Of a stretch of DNA of 64,000 nucleotides, positions 1 through 10,139 are shown piece after piece. A model generated the notes under the pieces. The model ran no database searches and was not told the origin of the DNA. It worked only from the letters and a program-made list of their open reading frames with translations. The translations under genes and the position numbers were made by a program. This stretch comes from Galaxea fascicularis. Lineage: Eukaryota > Cnidaria > Anthozoa > Scleractinia > Euphylliidae. The DNA lies in assembly GCA_948470475.1 (NCBI GenBank), contig OX419343.1:9911268-9975267 (forward strand), given 5' to 3'. Each line of letters begins with the position of its first letter. The first letter of the stretch is position 1.

Positions 1-455
1 ATGCGGTTGTTGCAGCTTTACGTCTCTTAGCGGACAGTGAAGATCTTCATTTTTTTTATGGAATAGGAGAGGAGCTGGTGGGAATTTTTTTTTTGGGGGG
101 GGGGGGTGCATACCAAAAAATGGCTTTTAAGGTGAGACTGCCCAAAAATTCAAAGAAAAGGGGGTGGAGATTAAGGAGAGATTGAAAGTGGGAAATAGCT
201 AGTGTAACTTACTCTGGAGAGGGGTCATCCTATTTGAGGGGGCGTTATGTGACTAAAACTGGTAAGCTTGGGACGGGGAAGTCAAACAGTTTGCAAGTGA
301 TCACTCAGATCCCACTAGCTCCACCCCCCTCCCCCCTTCCTCCCCATACCCCATACAAAAATAAACGGTCCCTAATGATTGCTTTGGGGAACCTTTCAGG
401 CTTGGTTGTAAAGTGTAGGACAACAGCGCAGCCACCTGATGGGCTGAGAAACTCT
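1..455. other. Intergenic, no gene seen
   Basis: AT-rich spacer. It contains a T run followed directly by a G run at about 82-107, and a C/T-rich tract at about 315-345. I see no splice-consistent coding sequence here. Confidence 0.6.
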
Positions 456-971
456 CTAATCCTTCTTCAAGAAGGTTGTTACTTCAGGCAGAAATTGATC
501 AGAACGCGTTAACGCCGTTACTAAGCCACTTGGACTGGTGGTTAAACAAAACCCGGCCTGTACAGTGTATAAAAAAGCCTTGCCTTTAGTAAGATCGTCC
601 CTCTGTGATCCCCTTTGTTGTGTCCAAGGTGAAGCCGATGGATCTATTCCCAACGAAGGTGCAGACACTTTGGTTTTGTGTCTTTTAGCAGCTCCCCTCG
701 TAGCAAAACTGTAGACAGTTAAGATCTTTCTGTCTTCCTCTGGTCCATCATCGATGTTCGATTTTCTGGAACCTCTCGTCAAACTTGCTGTTGCCTGGTC
801 ATCATACTCAGGCTGAGCTGAAAGTGAAGGGTCGGGTGACAGCGCAGAAGCCTCCTGGGTGGCTGCCAGACTCTCCAATATTTCCTCAGGTAAGTTCGAT
901 TTTGCTGAAACTTGACAAAGCAATTGATCAGAAACTTGATCTGACTGATGAAAGGTTTGTATATGCGTCAT
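456..971 (-). CDS. Hypothetical 171-residue ORF, uncertain
   Basis: Open frame of 171 codons on the minus strand, from an ATG at 969-971 to a TAG at 456-458. A stop codon sits immediately before the ATG. The product is rich in Ser, Thr, Ala and Asp, with no signal peptide, membrane segment or recognisable domain; one basic patch (KRHKTK) lies mid-protein. A possible 3' splice site (TTTCAG) inside the ORF near 905 could instead make this an internal exon. Against it, the opposite strand carries a consensus 5' splice site (CAG|GTAAGT) at about 889. An ORF of this size is on the edge of what chance allows in 64 kb of six-frame sequence. Confidence 0.25.
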   Translation of the reverse strand: MTHIQTFHQSDQVSDQLLCQVSAKSNLPEEILESLAATQEASALSPDPSLSAQPEYDDQATASLTRGSRKSNIDDGPEEDRKILTVYSFATRGAAKRHKTKVSAPSLGIDPSASPWTQQRGSQRDDLTKGKAFLYTVQAGFCLTTSPSGLVTALTRSDQFLPEVTTFLKKD

Positions 972-1691
972 TTAAGACCCGGAAGTTTGCATGTTGCAGT
1001 TTTTACTCGAAATTGACCGAATTGACCACACAAAACTCACTCGTTTTTTTTCCGAAATAATGACTAGATCAGGATTAGCATAACGAGATCTGAATTCATT
1101 TCCATATTTTATTTTCACTAAGGTATTATGTTGGTCTCATGTTGCAAAATGCGTCTCACGGGAGGAGTCTGATGCGTGTTTGAACATTGAAATCAATAAG
1201 AAAAGTCAGCTCTTACCTTCACAAACTCCAGTCATGAAGCACAACAACATGCAAACCGTTTTCAACTTTTTCATATTGAATTAACCCAGTGGGATAACCC
1301 AACGCATTTTCTTTCGGAAAATGATCATCTTGCGTCATAAACACAAATTACAATGTTAACTTTTTTTGCGCGTGCTAAGTAGTAACGCAAGAAACAATGT
1401 CACGCGAGAGGATAATGCAATCAACTATGCAACGCGAGAAGACTCCATTTGGTCGTTTTCCAGCGTTTTGCGGAAATCAAACTATTCAAAAGGGGCGCGA
1501 ATCTGTGTGCGACTGAATGACGAACCACGAAGGGCTGAATAGTTGAAAATGTCGCAGGTTAGAAACTGGGACTTAATTAAAACGTAGGCAAGCTGATATT
1601 GCTCGTTTGTTTTTTTTGGCGGGGAGCGGGACAGTGTGCGTAGTTACGGGCTCGATTGCGACGATCCCTTACGCGTCTACGGACCATGTCT
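972..1691. other. Intergenic, no gene seen
   Basis: No coding signal supported by both splice sites and an open frame. The sequence is AT-rich and unstructured until the small palindromic element that follows. Confidence 0.5.
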
Positions 1692-1775
1692 GGCTCGCCG
1701 TCCAACCTCGTTCCCAGGGTCGCTCCAGGAGGCGGGAAGAGGAGAGACTCTGGGAACGAGGTTGGCTCGCCGTCC
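1692..1775. mobile_element. Very short palindromic MITE with 12-bp target duplication
   Basis: A core of about 60 bp (1704-1763) begins AACCTCGTTCCCAG and ends with the reverse complement CTGGGAACGAGGTT. It is flanked on both sides by the identical 12-mer GGCTCGCCGTCC (1692-1703 and 1764-1775), which is what an insertion's target-site duplication looks like. A related element with similar ends is at 8568-8619. Confidence 0.75.
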
Positions 1776-2474
1776 TCATTTTTGTCCACAGATCACCAGC
1801 CGAAGTCTACTATAGCAAACAGAATCCACTTCCATCAAGCTTCGTTTCATCGTTACTTTTCGTGTTTTCAGGCCATGTTTGAGATGTTTTTGTCTTTACT
1901 AAAAAGTAGTCGAAATAAACAACAAAATAAAACATAAGCACGTAAGGCAATTTGGTTGAACATGGGCGATAAAATACCTGGACAGTCAACGGATTACAAG
2001 CATGCGCACTTGCTAATTCACAAACAAGAAAACAACTACTCCATATCAATTCTTTCTTCTTTATTTTGTCATTTTGATTCAACTACACAAGCAACTACTT
2101 AAAATTAAAACATTAAAACAGTAACTAAAACACAAAAGAAAAGACTTCAGCCAAAAATCAGATTTCAAATCTAAAGACTATAGCAAGCGCACCTAAGATA
2201 CTACTGACTGAAAGTTTGTGGGAGGAATGAATTGCACTATCAGAATGTTAGCATTTCTCGATTTCTTCCTTTGCTTTTACAATAAACCGTTTTTAGTTTC
2301 TGGTTCTATTTTGTACAAAATGATGCTGCCACTATCTAAATGTCAACCCTACTTCAGACTACAGACTTCATTACCGAACTAGTGATTACTTACGCGGAAC
2401 TCCGGTGTCATAGCGTTAATGTTGGTAATTTCTTTTACCCCTTCCCCGCACTCCACAATTCACTTTAACCCTCC
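1776..2474. other. Intergenic, no gene seen
   Basis: AT-rich, no supported gene. Short open frames on both strands near 1800-2080 are explained by chance. Confidence 0.5.
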
Positions 2475-2690
2475 ACTCCCAGAAATGATCAGCATGTAAC
2501 TTCTCCTTTTAATATCAATACATTATCATGCAGAGAGGTGACGAGAATAAAAAAACTTATCAGCCAGACGGTGTTGTCTTCATATAACCTCCAAAGTCTC
2601 TTAACTAATGCACAAGATATTATATAGCGACTTGAAAGGAGAATTATCAATCAGATCTTGGAAATAAAGGGTCAAGTACTGTCCAACGTC
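2475..2690 (+). repeat. Dispersed repeat, copy 1 of 2
   Basis: The block from 'ctccttttaatatcaata' through 'gacttgaaaggagaattatc' and 'cagatcttgga' recurs with clear similarity at 62468-62750, in the same orientation. The second copy is split by a 149-bp TIR element. I saw no open frame in either copy. Confidence 0.65.
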
Positions 2691-2941
2691 ATAATAACCT
2701 TCCAGAAGAGACTTAAGTCCCCTTACAAAGTGACGGCTGCATAGCAGCCAAGATTAAAAATTTATTGCATTGATAAACCTAAGCTAAGTTCCATTTTGCG
2801 GTATGATGCAGCCCATTGCCAAGGCCTTCTCCGCCTCAATGTCCGCGCGAAGCCTGGTGCATGCATGGATTCTTCCTAGGTGTAAATAAAGGGAATAGTT
2901 TCTAAATCAACTGTGGGGCTGCGTCGGTGGGGGAGTTGTAC

Positions 2942-3350
2942 ACAAAAATTTGGTTTTATCAACGGAGATGATAATGTAAATTGACCACCGAACAGGGATC
3001 CTAAAAGCTGACGTTTCGAGCGTTAGTCCTTCGTCGGAGCGAAGAAAGGAATTATGGGTTGTGTGTAGTTTATTTTGAGGAGATGGAGCTACGTTGTTGG
3101 TGGTAACATGGCAACGTGAAAAGCGTTACCGTGGGGATTAGGGACGCCATTTTTTTTTAATTCTTGCGGCTTTTCGTGGAACCCTGACGTAGGGAAAGGC
3201 CAAAGATCGCCATGTGTTGTTTGGAGTAGACAGAGAGATTAAAATGACGAGCGACTGGATCAGATGCATCGGTGTTCGCGGAATCGGTCGCCTAGTCGTC
3301 TCCCTGTCTCGCCAATGTGTAACTTGTTGCATAACGTACAGGTTATACAA
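2942..3350 (-). pseudogene. Decayed Penelope-like element, GIY-YIG end and 3' terminus
   Basis: On the minus strand the sequence encodes, across frameshifts and stops, pieces like CNKLHIGETGRRLGDRFREH. This matches the GIY-YIG endonuclease region of Penelope-like retroelements, a domain that nicks DNA for insertion. It is followed by a terminal block with a short hairpin and then CGAAACGTCAGC (3007-3030 on the plus strand). The coding part is broken at several points, so the copy is inactive. Similar terminal blocks occur at 17.65 and 18.63 kb. Confidence 0.7.
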
Positions 3351-6242
3351 TAAATGACATTTCTAGAGGTACATGTCAAACGATCGGTTACCTTAACAGA
3401 TCGCTTAGGTCCCGATATTTTACTAGTGTTATACAGGCTTCAATTAAGCGAAGAAGGCCTCAGAACTGGGCTGCTGGAGCGTAAACGTTAGATTCGACTG
3501 TATGTAAAAGTCACAAGAATAGCACAGTTCACACTACAATGATTAAACGCCCGTGTAAAAGGCAAGATTGCAGATAATTCATTTGGAATTCATTAAATAA
3601 ATGTTCAGATTGGAATGCACACTCTTCTGGTTCAGCCCGTGTGGTGCAAATATGTAAGCTAGAAAACGTTAAAACACAACTGTATGCATTGAAGAAAGCC
3701 GGGCAACCTTTTTTCAATAACAAGTTCAAATTCAGGTTGTGAAAGTGATCGATGGGAAGAAAATAAAACGGCTCTCTAAAAGACAAGCAAATGTTGTACA
3801 GGAATTTGACATCCTACTAATGAAAGAAATCGATAAACGTGAAAGTTTTTGACGGCGCTGCGTTATCCCACTATGTACAATGAAAATTAACAAATGCTTC
3901 CCGTTACTGCTATTTGTTCTTTGAAAAATAAAATGAACGCTTGACTTTAGGAACAAAGGATGGCCAGGGGGAGGAAAACGGAAACTGTACAAATAAGGCC
4001 TCTTTGAAACGCTTTCCAAACAAATGTCACCGAAGAACGAAAACTCCGTGCCGAAATGGTGCTATGCACGCGTTATGCACGTCGATCATGGCCACGAAGA
4101 TGAAAAGCGTCACCAAATCGACTTTGTTTAATGTGGACAACGCCTTTTTGTCTTTCGACGAAAAGATCTGTGGTCGCAGAATTTCGGGTTGATTTCGATC
4201 TAGATCGATCCGAATAAAGGCGGGAAATTCAAGCTCCCTATTGAGTTTTAGGGTAAGAAAAAAAACGGCAAGCGGAGCTAGCGCGAGAAAAATTTTCTTT
4301 CCCAGGACGCACTCGGCTTGTTTCGCTCGCCGTCCTTTTTTTCGCCCCCGGAAAACCCAATCAAGAGCCTACTTACAGGCTGACGGAAAATTCCAGATCG
4401 GTTCCACTGTAACCCATAGTAACTATTACGTGGCAGAAAGAGTGGTTATCGTATCAGTTATCCGTTTCAGTAGACATTCTTCAACAATTTTTCTTTTGAC
4501 AAAGAATTGATTGAGTGAACACTGAACTGGTGTGAGAGAGTTTCCCTCCAAATGGCCATCCTTTGTTTTCTTTTAAGTCTACTGAACATACTTTAATTTG
4601 TATCGACTACGCTACGATTTAAGCTGCAGCACCCGTGTTTCAAAATCTTGCGTCAGCTTTTGTACAAATCACCGCGAGTTTCTCATAAAATAGAAAGTCG
4701 AGAATAGCTCATATCACATTTGAGCATGCGGTCAAGCGAACAGAGGAATGAAAACAAGCTATTGCATTCTATTTCGTGCGCATGCTCTTCTACACTGTTC
4801 TCCTTGACCGCTGCCCAATGTGATAACTGCTATGAGAAATTAAATAAGGATCACAATAGATTCGTCTTATTTCTGTTCTTGGAAAAACGCAATTTAAAAT
4901 AATCTTCTTTCTTCTCATTTGGAAACAAAAATTTATCCCGCCCCACCTAAAACCTACGAACATGGGGCCTTGTTCTGATAATATAAATGAAAATATTTCA
5001 TTACGAAGGGACTGAAAACTTACAGCCTGGAAAGCCACTCGCCCACGGTGAGGTGAGGTAAAAAAATAACTCCTCAATTCCTTTACAAGCGAAAACAAAA
5101 GGCCCAAGATTTCCCATTCCACTTGCTATTTCTTTACCGGACTCTTTTTAAGGGGCTTTGGGCTTTGTTCAACAAAACCATCATATCGTACCCAGGCCCC
5201 ACATAAATCTTCGAGAAGTCAGTCATGGACTGTGTACCGATGGCGATGGAAGATTATGGTCCAGGATTAAAATCACAATTTCCTGCGAAATTTGACTCAG
5301 CTGAAACTGAAAACTCATCGGCAAAGAATGAGAGACCTCGTAGGCGTGTAGTACTTTAGTTGCTTACTTCAAATCCAGACAGGTGGTAAAAATCACTTGA
5401 TAAACCCCGGATAATTGCGAAGGCGAGATTAGACTGATGCTCGGCCGCACATGCAACCACTTTATACAATGTAACAGGTACGAAGCGTGAGGTGTTATTG
5501 CCCATTTGCTGTTCATTCGTCATCAAAGGATATACTCTTAAGAGTTTTCCTCAAAGCCGGAAAATTTAACCCGCCTTCGAAACAAGGCTCAAAACCAAAT
5601 CGCAGGTTGAGTGAAATTGTGATCTTTGTCAAACTGGCCTTTTATGGAAAACTACTTTCCTAATTTTTCTGTTCTTTTAGATCAATCAGCGATCATAAAC
5701 GGAAATCATTCTTCTGAAATTCCCAGGCAGTTATTTCTAAATTGTTCCATAAATCAACTCCACAGAAAGGGAGAGAGAGAGAGGGAGAGAGAGAGAGGAG
5801 AAATGGCTAGGCCTTCGTGTAATGCCGGAGCCCTAAATTCAAACACACATTAAAACCGGTAGCTTTCAAGTCCACAAAATTTTCTCAATGCAGGACCATA
5901 AAAATAGACTTCTTCATCCCTTTTGTTTTCAACTCAAAAGCAACACCAAACATATAAACAAAGTCCAGTTAATAGACACCAGTTTCAGACCCACTCAGAT
6001 TGCAAAGCGACCTGATAAATCTTGTTCCTTTCACTGCACTGGCCAGGGGTGTCCTTTTGTGTATGAAACTTCATCACGTCAAACTAGAACAAACGAGAGA
6101 AAAAATTCAGTATTCAATTGAGGATGAGCTTGAGCGGTCAGTGGGACGAAAGGAGAAAATGTCACGTAACATGGAAAGAAAGCAAATATAGATCTCAGTT
6201 CAAAGCGTAGATAACTTCATCCAGAAGATAAGTTCATGTCAA
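3351..6242. other. Long intergenic stretch, no gene seen
   Basis: No ORF here has domain character or flanking splice sites. It contains a GA microsatellite (about 5770-5799). Otherwise I see no repeat structure. Confidence 0.5.
5770..5799. repeat. (GA)n microsatellite
   Basis: Imperfect GA dinucleotide run, interrupted by single G insertions. Confidence 0.9.
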
Positions 6243-6422
6243 TGTCAGTATCTGGACAACTACACACCTACCCCTCCCCTAACCCAACACAAACACTAAC
6301 TTATTAACTTACTTATTTACTTACCCCTCCCCCCCCTAACACAACACAAACACTAACTTATTAACTCATGATAACTTGTTGGGTTAGAGGAGGGGTAGGT
6401 GTGCAATTGCCAAGTCATTATC
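6243..6422. mobile_element. MITE-like element with CACACCTACCCCTCC ends
   Basis: The left end reads 'acacacctacccctcc' and the right end carries the inverted 'ggaggggtaggtgtg', extending into imperfect flanking arms. Between them a 38-40 bp block (containing ACACAAACACTAACTTATTA) is repeated twice in direct orientation. No coding capacity. Confidence 0.65.
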
Positions 6423-7084
6423 TAACCGACAGGGCGCTTTTAAACTGAGTGTCGTAAAAAGAAGACAAAAGCAATTAATCTGACCAATCACAACAGACGC
6501 AAACAGTGCAATGAACCAATCATAATACTACGCTGTTACATGTAACCGGCGCAAAGCGCGGGAAACTGGGCGCGATTTCTTTTGGTTGTTATTGGTTTAA
6601 AAGGTGAGACAAGTTTTGGTGGCCAGTTACAGAGCGAAGTAAGGCATAACTAAAACAAACACAATTTACTTTCGATGGTCGATTGAAAATCTCTCTAAAA
6701 TGCATCTATTAATCACAAATAGATTCCATGTTGTTGTGCGTCTGTTCAGTAATAGATCACAGATGACGTCAAAATGTGGTAAGAACAAAAAAGTGGCACA
6801 CGAAGCGATAGCCGAGTGTGTCACTGTCGTTCATTTTTCTACAAAGAAACGGTTTTTTTTCTTCTTCTTCTTCTTGCTTTTGGAATTTGTCCACAGCCTC
6901 GGGAAGACGTTTTCCTACGTCTTCGTTCACGACCTAATCTGGTAAAATATCCTCTAAATTTTCACAACTTTTCACCATTTTAGAAGACCAGAGGGAAAAC
7001 GTTTCAAGTGATGACGTCATTCGTGCGTCTGTCATCTAATAGATCATAAGTAAAGAACCAATCAAAATGCATACATAATGCAGC

Positions 7085-7514
7085 TTAAGGCCCTAGTAAA
7101 TGGCTTCAACATTTGCTTCAACATCCATTCGATTTTGTTGAACGCTGTTGGAAGGTTGTTGAATGATGTTGAACGGTGGGATGAGCAAACGGTTTCAACA
7201 TTTCATTCAACAAAACTTAGCGAGTGGCCTGGAAATTACTTTCAGGCCCCAGCGCTTGCTCAACGATGTTGAAAGAGCGGGGCAAACGACTTCAACTCCG
7301 TTTCAACATTCCGAACATTCCAGGGAACAAAAAAAGGTTGAAAACATGTAGAAGCAAAGTTAAAGGCTTTTTCAACTCTTTCAACATCGATTCAACATCG
7401 TTTCAACACGTTTCAACAAGTTGGAAAGGGGGTGGCAAACGCTTTCAACATTGCCATTCAACAAAATCGAAAGGATGTTGAAGCAAATGTTGAAGCCGTT
7501 TGCTAGGGCCTTTA
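7085..7514. mobile_element. TIR element with TTA target duplications, Harbinger-type MITE
   Basis: The element (7088-7511) begins AGGCCCTAGTAAATGGC and ends with an inverted GCTAGGGCCT. Imperfect inverted arms of over 50 bp carry TTCAACATTTGCTTCAACAT. It is flanked by the trinucleotide TTA at 7085-7087 and 7512-7514. A 3-bp TTA/TWA duplication is the known signature of PIF/Harbinger transposons; assigning this copy to that superfamily is inference. The interior is full of TTCAACA/TGTTGAA heptamers in both orientations. Confidence 0.75.
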
Positions 7515-7840
7515 CTATATAATCTGGACAGTCACTGTACATTTGCATCCGCTGGATAGCTTGAACAGTCGGCTCTTTAGTGAACAACTGGGGCCAGTTA
7601 ATCACGAAAAAAACTTTTAAACAGGATTTCCAAGAAAAAGCGTTGTCGATAAACCTGATTTTGTGGCAGCGCGAAGCTGTTAACTCATACTAGACTTAAT
7701 GCTTATTACACTGCATTTTCCACACCGTTACGAAGACTTGTTGCGTGACTTGCGTCACTGTCTAGAACCTTCGTGAATATTTAATTAGTTGCATCAGCAG
7801 TTTTTTCAAGCCGTTTACGTATGATGCTGTAATGCACCGA

Positions 7841-8117
7841 TCAGTGTCAAGCCCGAGGGGGGGGGGGGGGGGTCGGGTAAACCACGGGAATTTGACAGTC
7901 ACGTATATCCCCAGGGTGCGGATTTTGATCGGACATCATGGCCCCAGGGTGGGGAATTTTATTGCTTTCCTCTTGGGTGCAACAAGGACTGAAGGGGATT
8001 TTGATACTTTTGACAATTATTTTTTGCACGGGGGTGGGGATTTTGATAATTGTTTTCAGAAAATGTCAAAATCCCCACCCTATGCCCGACCCCCCCCCCC
8101 CTCGGGCTTGACACTGA
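7841..8117. mobile_element. TIR element with TCAGTGTCAAGCCCGAG ends and G/C runs
   Basis: The left end TCAGTGTCAAGCCCGAG (7841-7857) is repeated exactly in inverse at 8101-8117. Each end continues inward into a long G (left) or C (right) run, then CGGG. The middle repeats 'ggggattttga' motifs. No intact coding sequence. Confidence 0.8.
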
Positions 8118-8567
8118 TAGGTGAATAAACAGTTCAATGTTGCAAAGTTGCTTCATTTATTTGAGCCGGAAAGCTCTAGAATCCTATGCTGTAAAGTATA
8201 TCAGCCGATCGCTGTAGTTTTTTTTTTAAGGGAGAATGTTTTGAGTCAGTAGTGTTTATACAAGTTTGGCAGAGGTCAGGAGTACATTTGGCAGAGGCCG
8301 TGTTTATTTGAGTGTGACGGAGGTCAAAGTGTAATTTGCAAGCCTAGCGTGTGCTACCTGTGGAGTTATTTGTGCGAAATTTCTACCGTTCGTTTGGAAT
8401 AAATAACCTTGTTGCTGTTCCGACAACCCTGCGTTCTGTTTGGACTGCGAACTACCTACCACTCACACAACGAACTCGCAACACACACTCAGAAAGGCCT
8501 GTTGTTCTGAAGCATTCCGACAGCTGCTCGACCACACGAAAATTGCACGAAGAAATGTCCGACGCAT

Positions 8568-8619
8568 CCTCGTCCCCAGGGCAATCGAGGGTACCACGCA
8601 GATTGCCCTGGGGACGAGG
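8568..8619. mobile_element. Very short palindromic MITE
   Basis: A 52-bp palindrome whose ends CCTCGTCCCCAGGGCAATC and GATTGCCCTGGGGACGAGG are perfect inverted complements. It resembles the element at 1704-1763. No clear target duplication. Confidence 0.65.
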
Positions 8620-9342
8620 TTGATGTGCGACGAAAAGACCCACAATGCTCTTCGCCCTGGGTCTCAAAATGCCGGCACAACTGTTGCGATTCAGGTAAGG
8701 CTAAGGTTGCTGCTTCTTTCTGCATTTTACTAGCACATATTACAGTAACGAAAACAGTTCTTCAAACGGTTGTATTGGTTAACTAACTGTATTCATTCTT
8801 AAGTCCTGGAAGAAAAAAAGAACTTGCAAACGTTCCATATTGTTCGTTGTTGGAAGTCATCAAAATCCTTGCACCCAAGCTACAGTATTCACAAGCCTTA
8901 AGCTTATATTCTTATTTCTAAAGACAATTTAAGCAATGCACTTACTTTAAATAATTCGTAGTTTCCTTGTTTGTTATGCCATCATCATTTTCTTTGACAA
9001 AGAAGAAAAAAGTTTTTGTCAAAACAACACCTGGCCTCAACACTCAACTTAGGATGATTGTCATGAAAACTGAAGCTTAAGCTTCATATAATGTATTTTT
9101 AACCTAGAAACAGGAATATGGAGTAAGATGTGAACGCACATACAGTATATGTCAAGTGGGATAAACTTCAGTAAAACCTGTTTAATGACTAAAGTTAGCT
9201 TACTAGTATGTGCATTATTAAGAACTTATTAATTTCTTAAAAAAAGATGTTGTGTGAGTACAAGTTTTACAGTTAAATGAACTACAATGTAAGGCTGTCA
9301 CTTTTGAGGATTATTTAAGGATAAACATAACCCTTTTTAGCA
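8620..9342. other. Downstream flank of the RBMS-like gene, no gene seen
   Basis: AT-rich spacer with no coding signal. It could hold the distal 3' UTR of the minus-strand gene, but I cannot place its end. Confidence 0.4.
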
Positions 9343-9468
9343 AGATTTCCGCACAGCCCCATACATTAATTATACATGCATTTTGTGACTCAAAGTCTAC
9401 TCGTTTTTGGAATAGGGTTAGTATGACAGTGATGCATGTATAATTAATGTTGGGCTGTGTGGAAATCT
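9343..9468. mobile_element. Palindromic MITE, copy A
   Basis: 126-bp element with AGATTTCCGCACAGCCC at the left and inverted GGGCTGTGTGGAAATCT at the right. The arms extend for about 40 bp through a shared AATTATACATGCAT. A second copy in the opposite orientation lies at 9717-9852, so both sit just 3' of the RBMS-like stop codon. Confidence 0.75.
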
Positions 9469-9688
9469 TTCCCCCTTTTACCCTAAGAGTGACTAGCATC
9501 AAATTTCTCCAAGTGTAATGTCAATACTTTATAAAACAGAGTGGTCATGAGAATTACATGTAAGGACATACATTTTCTTAATATTTTCACAACGTCTCCC
9601 CACTTCTTCCATAGGAAATATGTTGGGGCAACAAATAAGAATTGATATTTTGATCTTAGGGTTTAAAGTTTAACCTTTAATGGGTCTT

Positions 9689-9694
9689 TTTATT
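9689..9694 (-). terminator. Candidate poly(A) signal AATAAA
   Basis: AATAAA on the minus strand about 300 bases after the RBMS-like stop. Another AATAAA lies at 9933-9938 and one overlaps 9981-9986. Which is used cannot be told from sequence. Confidence 0.35.
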
Positions 9695-9716
9695 GTCACT
9701 GCAATCTGGATAGGAA

Positions 9717-9852
9717 AGATTTCTGCAGAGCCCATACATTAATAATAATTATTATGAATGCATCACTGTTGTACTAACCCTGTTCCAAAAACGAATAGAG
9801 TTTGAGTCACAAAATGCATGTATAGCTAATGTATGGGGCTGTGCAGAAATAT
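9717..9852. mobile_element. Palindromic MITE, copy B, opposite orientation to copy A
   Basis: 136-bp element with AGATTTCTGCAGAGCCC and inverted GGGGCTGTGCAGAAAT ends. Its unpaired centre is the reverse complement of the centre of copy A, which shows the two copies are head-to-head relatives. Confidence 0.75.
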
Positions 9853-9995
9853 TGCCTCTGGATGTTCATGCAATTTTGAGGAAACCTGCCATGTAGCTAC
9901 CTCTGCTTATTTTTAATATTTGTTATTAAAAATTTATTAACAAAATCATTCCCTGGAAAATTCAAGCTTAAGGTCATTATTTTATTTACATGTAA

Positions 9996-10139
9996 TTACC
10001 TTTGATAAGGTGATGCGTAACTACTCATCCGGTGCTCTTCCAGTGACTGAGTATGGTCAGTAAGATGTTGCGGAAGACCAGCGGCTTGTGGTGACATGGG
10101 TGGTCCCAAGGGATCTCCCTCACTGACGATTGAATGGTC
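9996..10139 (-). CDS. RBMS-like exon 16 (terminal), residues 513-559
   Basis: The acceptor TTTCAG|GACCAT opens a phase-0 frame of 47 codons ending in TAA (9996-9998). The tail [14 protein letters not shown] resembles the Tyr/Gln/Ser-rich end of vertebrate RBMS proteins. The last codon and stop (CAAAG|GTAA) also look like a splice donor, but the stop lies within it. Confidence 0.85.
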   Translation of the reverse strand, partial: DHSIVSEGDPLGPPMSPQAAGLPQHLTDHTQSLEEHRMSSYASPYQR

